NCBI GenBank assembly: GCA_033557675.1
Contig: JAWQRM010000571.1
Location: 1-21,405 of the forward strand
Direction: 5' to 3'
Length of the DNA stretch: 21,405 nt
Source of the DNA: Coptodactyla brooksi
Taxonomy: Eukaryota; Arthropoda; Insecta; Coleoptera; Scarabaeidae
Part shown: positions 12,401 to 18,400 of the stretch, piece by piece
How the letters are laid out: every line of letters starts with the position of its first letter
Position numbering within the stretch: the stretch's first letter is position 1
Program-made: the position numbers and the translations under genes
The notes under the pieces: generated by a model
Database searches by the model: none
Seen by the model: only the letters and a program-made list of their open reading frames with translations
What the model was told of the DNA's origin: nothing

Positions 12401-15400
12401 TCATTGTTAATTTCAGAGAAATTATGTTTCAAGTTCAATATTTGCCTCGTTAAGCTGTCGTTTTGCTGCTCAAGGTCTATCATTTTATTTTCATAGTTAC
12501 TTTGGATGATATCTATCTCCGTCTTGTACCACTCGAAACTGGTTTCTTCTTGTACAGGGCTGTCTTTTGTTGAATCGTCTTCAAATGATTGTCGTTCCAT
12601 GCATTCACTAATTGGTGTTTCTGGTATTGTATACAAATCTTCGTTTATTGGAATTTCTGTATATCTGCCGGAATCTGGAGTACTAACATTTTCATTGAAG
12701 AGAGAGTTTGCACTTTTATCGATCTTGTCCAGAAGATTCTCAGTTTTATTAGCTAAACCTTGCAGCCAAGCCATATTCTTTTAAATATGACACTATTTGA
12801 CAGACATTATACTAGTAATTTTCCTGATACCATGGATACGTACTATCCTGTACCTATGTACAGAATATTACATTTTCTAATTATTTATATCTAACTCCGA
12901 TTATTTTATGCTTTAATAGGTTACCAGAACTTGAAAATTTGATTATTGTATGTAATCAACATTTAACAGTAGTGTTGAATGATATTTTACCGAAGAATAA
13001 TGTTTGGACGACGAAGAAGATATCGAAATTGACGAACACAATTATTTCTATATACGAAAAGGTGGGTTAGTGCTTAATGTATTATGTTCATAGTACAACT
13101 ATTTATTTTCTATTATATTTATTCACTTTTTTTATACCTTAATGTGCCATTAACAAGACAAAAACAATAGGAAATCTCAATGAAAGATTATAGCATCATG
13201 CAAAATTAAGTGTTTATTTGATGTTACCCTTGATAACATTTATCCTTGATAACATATAAAATTGATGTTATCCTTGGATTTTTCCATATATGAAATTTAA
13301 GTAATAATAGACCGCTGAGCAGGATTCGAACCTACTGGTTAATTATAGTAATCAATTACTTAAATTAATTTATTGTAAGCATTATAATAAATTAATTTAT
13401 TTGTTCGCCCGTTTTGTAGTAGAATTAATGATGACCGAAAACATACATTATTTAGAAAACACTCATGACTTTCACATGACTAGATAAATAGTAATGAGGT
13501 AGCCCACTTTTTGTTAAGCAGTTTATTCCTTATATTACTTATCCCTTGATTTACTTCTTCAGGTTAAACAAACGTTCACTACAAATGAATATGAGCACTA
13601 CAAATTCAGCCCTAACGACTTAACAAATCTATGTGAAGGCTTGTTAAGATACTCAAATGATGTCAACATGGAGTTGGAAATATTTGTTTTGGAGGCGGTG
13701 GTGTCCGAATGTCGACACACCTTTGGAAGCCGTCTTGTCAATCCAGAACACTGTAGCACCCTCGATTCTATGCTGAATGATGCTTTCTTGAGTGATTGGG
13801 GAAAATCAAATATTTTAGATAACTTAAGTAATTTCTTTTATGTACCAACATTTACATCTTCAAGTAATAAAAGTTGTTTATCAAAAATCAGCAAAAACGA
13901 TTGGAGTGTACTCTTGAAGAAAGGGATACTTCAGTATGGTAATTTACTATAAATATTTTAAAATTGGATAGCAGTTGAAGTACAAAAATATTTCAGAACG
14001 TGACGGAAGTAAACTAAACTTGCTTCATATACCAGAATTATTATATCTAACATCATGTGTAAGTAAAACAATGACCAATAGTGCAGGTAATTTGCTGCTG
14101 ATTGGTACAGCAGGAGTTGGTCGAAAATCAGCTGTAAAGATAATTTCTTCATTGCAAAATGCAAGGTTAATTATCCCTAATGCAATCAAACCACAATCAT
14201 TGTTTAACGATTTAAAACAAGTGAGTATTGCATGACCTGTTAAAGGTTGAACCATTTTTTCATTGTGTAATATTGTAGGTACTACAAGTCTGTGGTATAG
14301 AAGGAGATGATGTTCATTTGTTATTCGAGGACCACATGATGAATGATGAGGCAGTTCTTAATGCAGTTAATACACTACTGTGTTCAGGGGAGGTAATTGA
14401 ATATATACATGTTCGTGTGAATGTACGCACTAATGTTCTAATTACCAAATTACAGATTCCAGGATTGTACAATGATGCTGAGCTTGACTCTCTATTGGCT
14501 GGTTTGAAAGATGAAGCTTCAAGACGAAATTTTGAAGGGAACTTGCGTAATTTCTTTGTACAACGTAAATTGCTCAAATTACAATTATTACGTTTAAAGT
14601 AAAACTCCTCTTTATAGGCGTAAGACAAAAATTACATATAATTATATGCTTAGATGAAAATAATGATAATCTTTGGAATATTTTATCGGAATGCCCTACT
14701 ATATATCAAAAATGTAATATCGTGTGGATGTCCCAGTGGGACACTAATTCTATGGATGAAATACCGCACCAACTCCTCAAAGAGTAGGCTGCATTTGAAT
14801 GTTTGGTTTATTATTATTATCTTTTTTTTGTAGATTACATGACAATCATATGAATATTACAAAATACTTCTCGGATATTCATACTAAAATAAGATCAGCA
14901 ATTAGCACTCCATTTAGATACGTGGAACTTGTGAAAATGTATAAACAAATTTTCACACAGAAGAAACATGACATACTAAAGAAACAAGACAAATTACAGG
15001 TAAGAATTATTTGAAATATGCGAGGTGCTTCATAAAGTCACCTACCATTGCAATTATCATTGCAAATCAATTATCGTGACTTTATGAAACATCCTGTCTA
15101 TTTCAAACAGAATAAAATTTGCAGCAGATTTGAAAACTCCTGTTTGCATGTTTGTAATCAACCACCACATTGCGCTATAGTTTGAATATTCTGTACGCTC
15201 AGTTTATAGTTTTATAACTGTCCGTTTTGTTTTTAAGGCGGGCGTGATGAAACTCACTGAAGCCAGACAAGTAGTCGATGAACTTAAACTAAAGGCATCT
15301 GAGCAGCAAAACAAGCTGACTGAGAAGCAAGAGATGGCCAACACTGCCTTAGATATGATCAGCAATACCATGAGAGATGCTAATACTCAAAAAAAGGAAA

Positions 15401-18400
15401 TGGAAATGTTAAAAAGGGACACTGAAAATGAGAATGAGCTCTTAAAGAAAAGGTAAGAAAGCAGACATATTTTTGTTTTTCTCAGAGGATATTAATTTAC
15501 TTAGTATATAGTATTACATTGAAGTAGAACATATCTTCAGTATTATTAATAATTAAAAGAGAATTTAATTTGTTCCAATTTTCTTACTAGTTGTTCTATG
15601 TGCACTTTATTAAATTTAATTCTTGGTATCTAGGCAAAAAGACATTGAACTAGAATTAACAGAGGTGGAACCCTTGATAAAACAAGCAAGTGCTGCAGTT
15701 GGCAACATAAAAGCAGAAGCTCTCTCAGAAATAAGGTCTCTCAGAGCACCACCTGATGCTATTCGCGATATTCTAGAGGGTGTACTGAGACTGATGGGCA
15801 TACAAGATACGTCCTGGAATAGTATGAAGACTTTCTTAGCTAAGAGAGGTGTGAAAGAAGATATAAGGTGTGAAAGAAGTATTGCTACTTCAATTAGTTG
15901 GACTAAGAAGTAATTCAAGAATGCTATGTTACAAAATATAATTCTGTTTTTACTTTAGATCTTTTGAAGCGAGTAGGATAACTCCAGATAGTAGACAGGC
16001 AGTAGAAAGATTAATGAGAAGTAAATCAGACAGTTTCGATCCAGCTGTAGCAAAAAGAGCATCAGTGGCAGCTGCTCCTCTAGCTGCTTGGGTGACGGCT
16101 AATGTTCGTTATTCACATGTTCTGGATAAAATAAAACCATTGACCAGTGAACAAAATAAATTGAAAAGGTATTTATTAATGGTTGTCTACAACATATCAT
16201 AATCATATCTAATTTTTTGGATTTCACCTGCCCTTGTAATACTGAACATTCAAATAAATTTGATAAAAAAATAACCAATCAAACGGATCCTTTAAAAACT
16301 AGTAGACTCCTATGACCACAGCTGTAATACAAAATTATAGAATTGTACAAAACTGAATATACCTGTATATTATGTTTTCAAATTCAACAGGGGGAAATCC
16401 CTAATCCTGCTATAGCAGGGATAAATTGTCATCACAACTTCTAAAAAAAATATCTAATTCAATGAAAAACAAACACAAAGACTGTATATTTCAAAATTCT
16501 TGTATCTTATTTGAAGGCCTTGTTAATAAATTTTTGCACCATTTTACTATTTTTTTAAAAGATGTGAATCAGACTTGCAAGAAAACCTAAACAAATTTTA
16601 ACTGCTTTTTGTTTCCCTCTTCTATATGTGTATATATGACCCCCCCAATCATTCTCACTATATTTTTGTTGTTCAGAATATCAATTATTTCATAATTCAT
16701 TAGTGTTTTGTATCCATTTGCATTTGTTTCCCTTTGCATTTTGCCTATGATATTCTTATGAATATCCTCGATAAATCCTCGATAGTTTCAAGATAGAGCA
16801 ATTGCCCTAAAAGCAGATGATATAATTACGCAAGCAGAAGACAAAATAGAAAATAGGTATTATAAAAGAAATTGTGAGTAGTTGGGAGATAATAGTAATT
16901 TTGTGTATAGTATTTACCTATATGTATAAAATTTATATCTGTCTTATAGAAATTTCGTTTATAGCTGGTTACTTTAGAATATAATAAATGCTATTATATG
17001 GCATCTTATAAAAATGACTAAAGAATAATTTTAATGCTATATATTTTTATTCAATAGGAATTTAGAACAGTCGAAAGACCAACTCGGAGTTTTAAGTGCT
17101 GGTCTATCAGATGTAGATGTTACGGTGCAAAAACTTAAAGAGCAACTTTCAACTTACACTAAAGAGGCAGCAGAAATTGAGATTGGGTTAAACACTGTTC
17201 AGGCTACATTAAACGCAGCTCAAGTTTTAGTGGACAGATTGAATGATGAATACGAACGATGGAAACAACAAGTAAAGTTCACTGTTTATGATGTTATATG
17301 TATATTTCGTTACGAATTATGTTTTAGCTGAAGAATTTTTCGCAAGAATTGAACAATCTGCCATCCAACTGTTTGATGGCAGCTGCTTTTATTATGTACT
17401 TGTCTGGAGAATCAGAAGATACAAGATTGTAAGTTGCTATGAAATTGCATATCTGTGGAATTAATTTTTCAATATTTTTGTTCGTAGGAGTATACAAAAA
17501 TCATGGAAAGACATTCTGCAGGATATTTTCCATGTGGAATTCTCATTTGAAAGTTTTCTTGTCTCCGAAAGAGAACAATTGCAATGGCAAAGTGAGGGTT
17601 TGGGATCTGACCAACTATCAGTCCAAAATGCAATTATTCTTATGAATGTAACTTTCTCCTATAGCTTCTCTTCCAATTACAAAAACCATATCTTTTTAGT
17701 CCAAAATATTTCCTTTGATAATAGACCCCACGCCAGTTGCTGTAACCTGGATACAATCGCATTTCAGGAAGAAAGATGTGGAAAAAGTGACGACAGATTC
17801 TCCAAAATTCTTAAATACTTTGGAACTGGCCATAAGGTTTGGAAAAGTACTGATTATAGAGGATGTTGAGAAAATTCCATATGAAATTTTGCAAATACTG
17901 AGAAAGGAATTTATTTACCAAGGTTCAATACAATTTGGGATAAATAGATTAGGGCTATATTCATAATGTTAACATTTTATTTAGGTGAAAGAAAAATGGT
18001 TAGTTTGTGTGGAAAATTAATTGACTACCATCCGGACTTTCAAATGATTCTCAACAGCCGCAACACTCATATAAAAATACCAGCAGACTTGCAATCAATT
18101 CTTTGTGCTGTCAATTTTAATATAACACATGCTGGACTGACAGGTAATAATAAATAATAACTATTTTACATAGTAAATTTAAAATATTTTAAATTTTGGA
18201 ATTACTTGGATACAACAGTTTTTTTTTTTATTACAGAAAAGTTGTTAATTAACACAGTTAGGCAGCAAAGTCCTGAATTGGAAGAGAGACGTAAAGAATT
18301 ATTACGAAACCGAGAAGAACTACAAGAGAAACAATTCAATTTACAAAATCAATTATTAGAGGATTTAGCAAGTTCCACCGGAAATATTTTAGAAAATAAG

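Noticed and set aside
9908..12774. The TACC-domain exons and golgin-84 as one minus-strand gene
   Set aside because: Golgin-84 ends with its own tail anchor, stop codon and polyadenylation signal, so the two are separate.
13310..13400. A complete tRNA gene
   Set aside because: Only the T-arm is present; there is no D-arm, anticodon arm or pairing 5' acceptor strand.
14086..14130. The non-canonical AAA4 P-loop GTAGVGRK as damage
   Set aside because: The vertebrate orthologue has an equally degenerate loop (GRSGVGRR), so it is a family trait.
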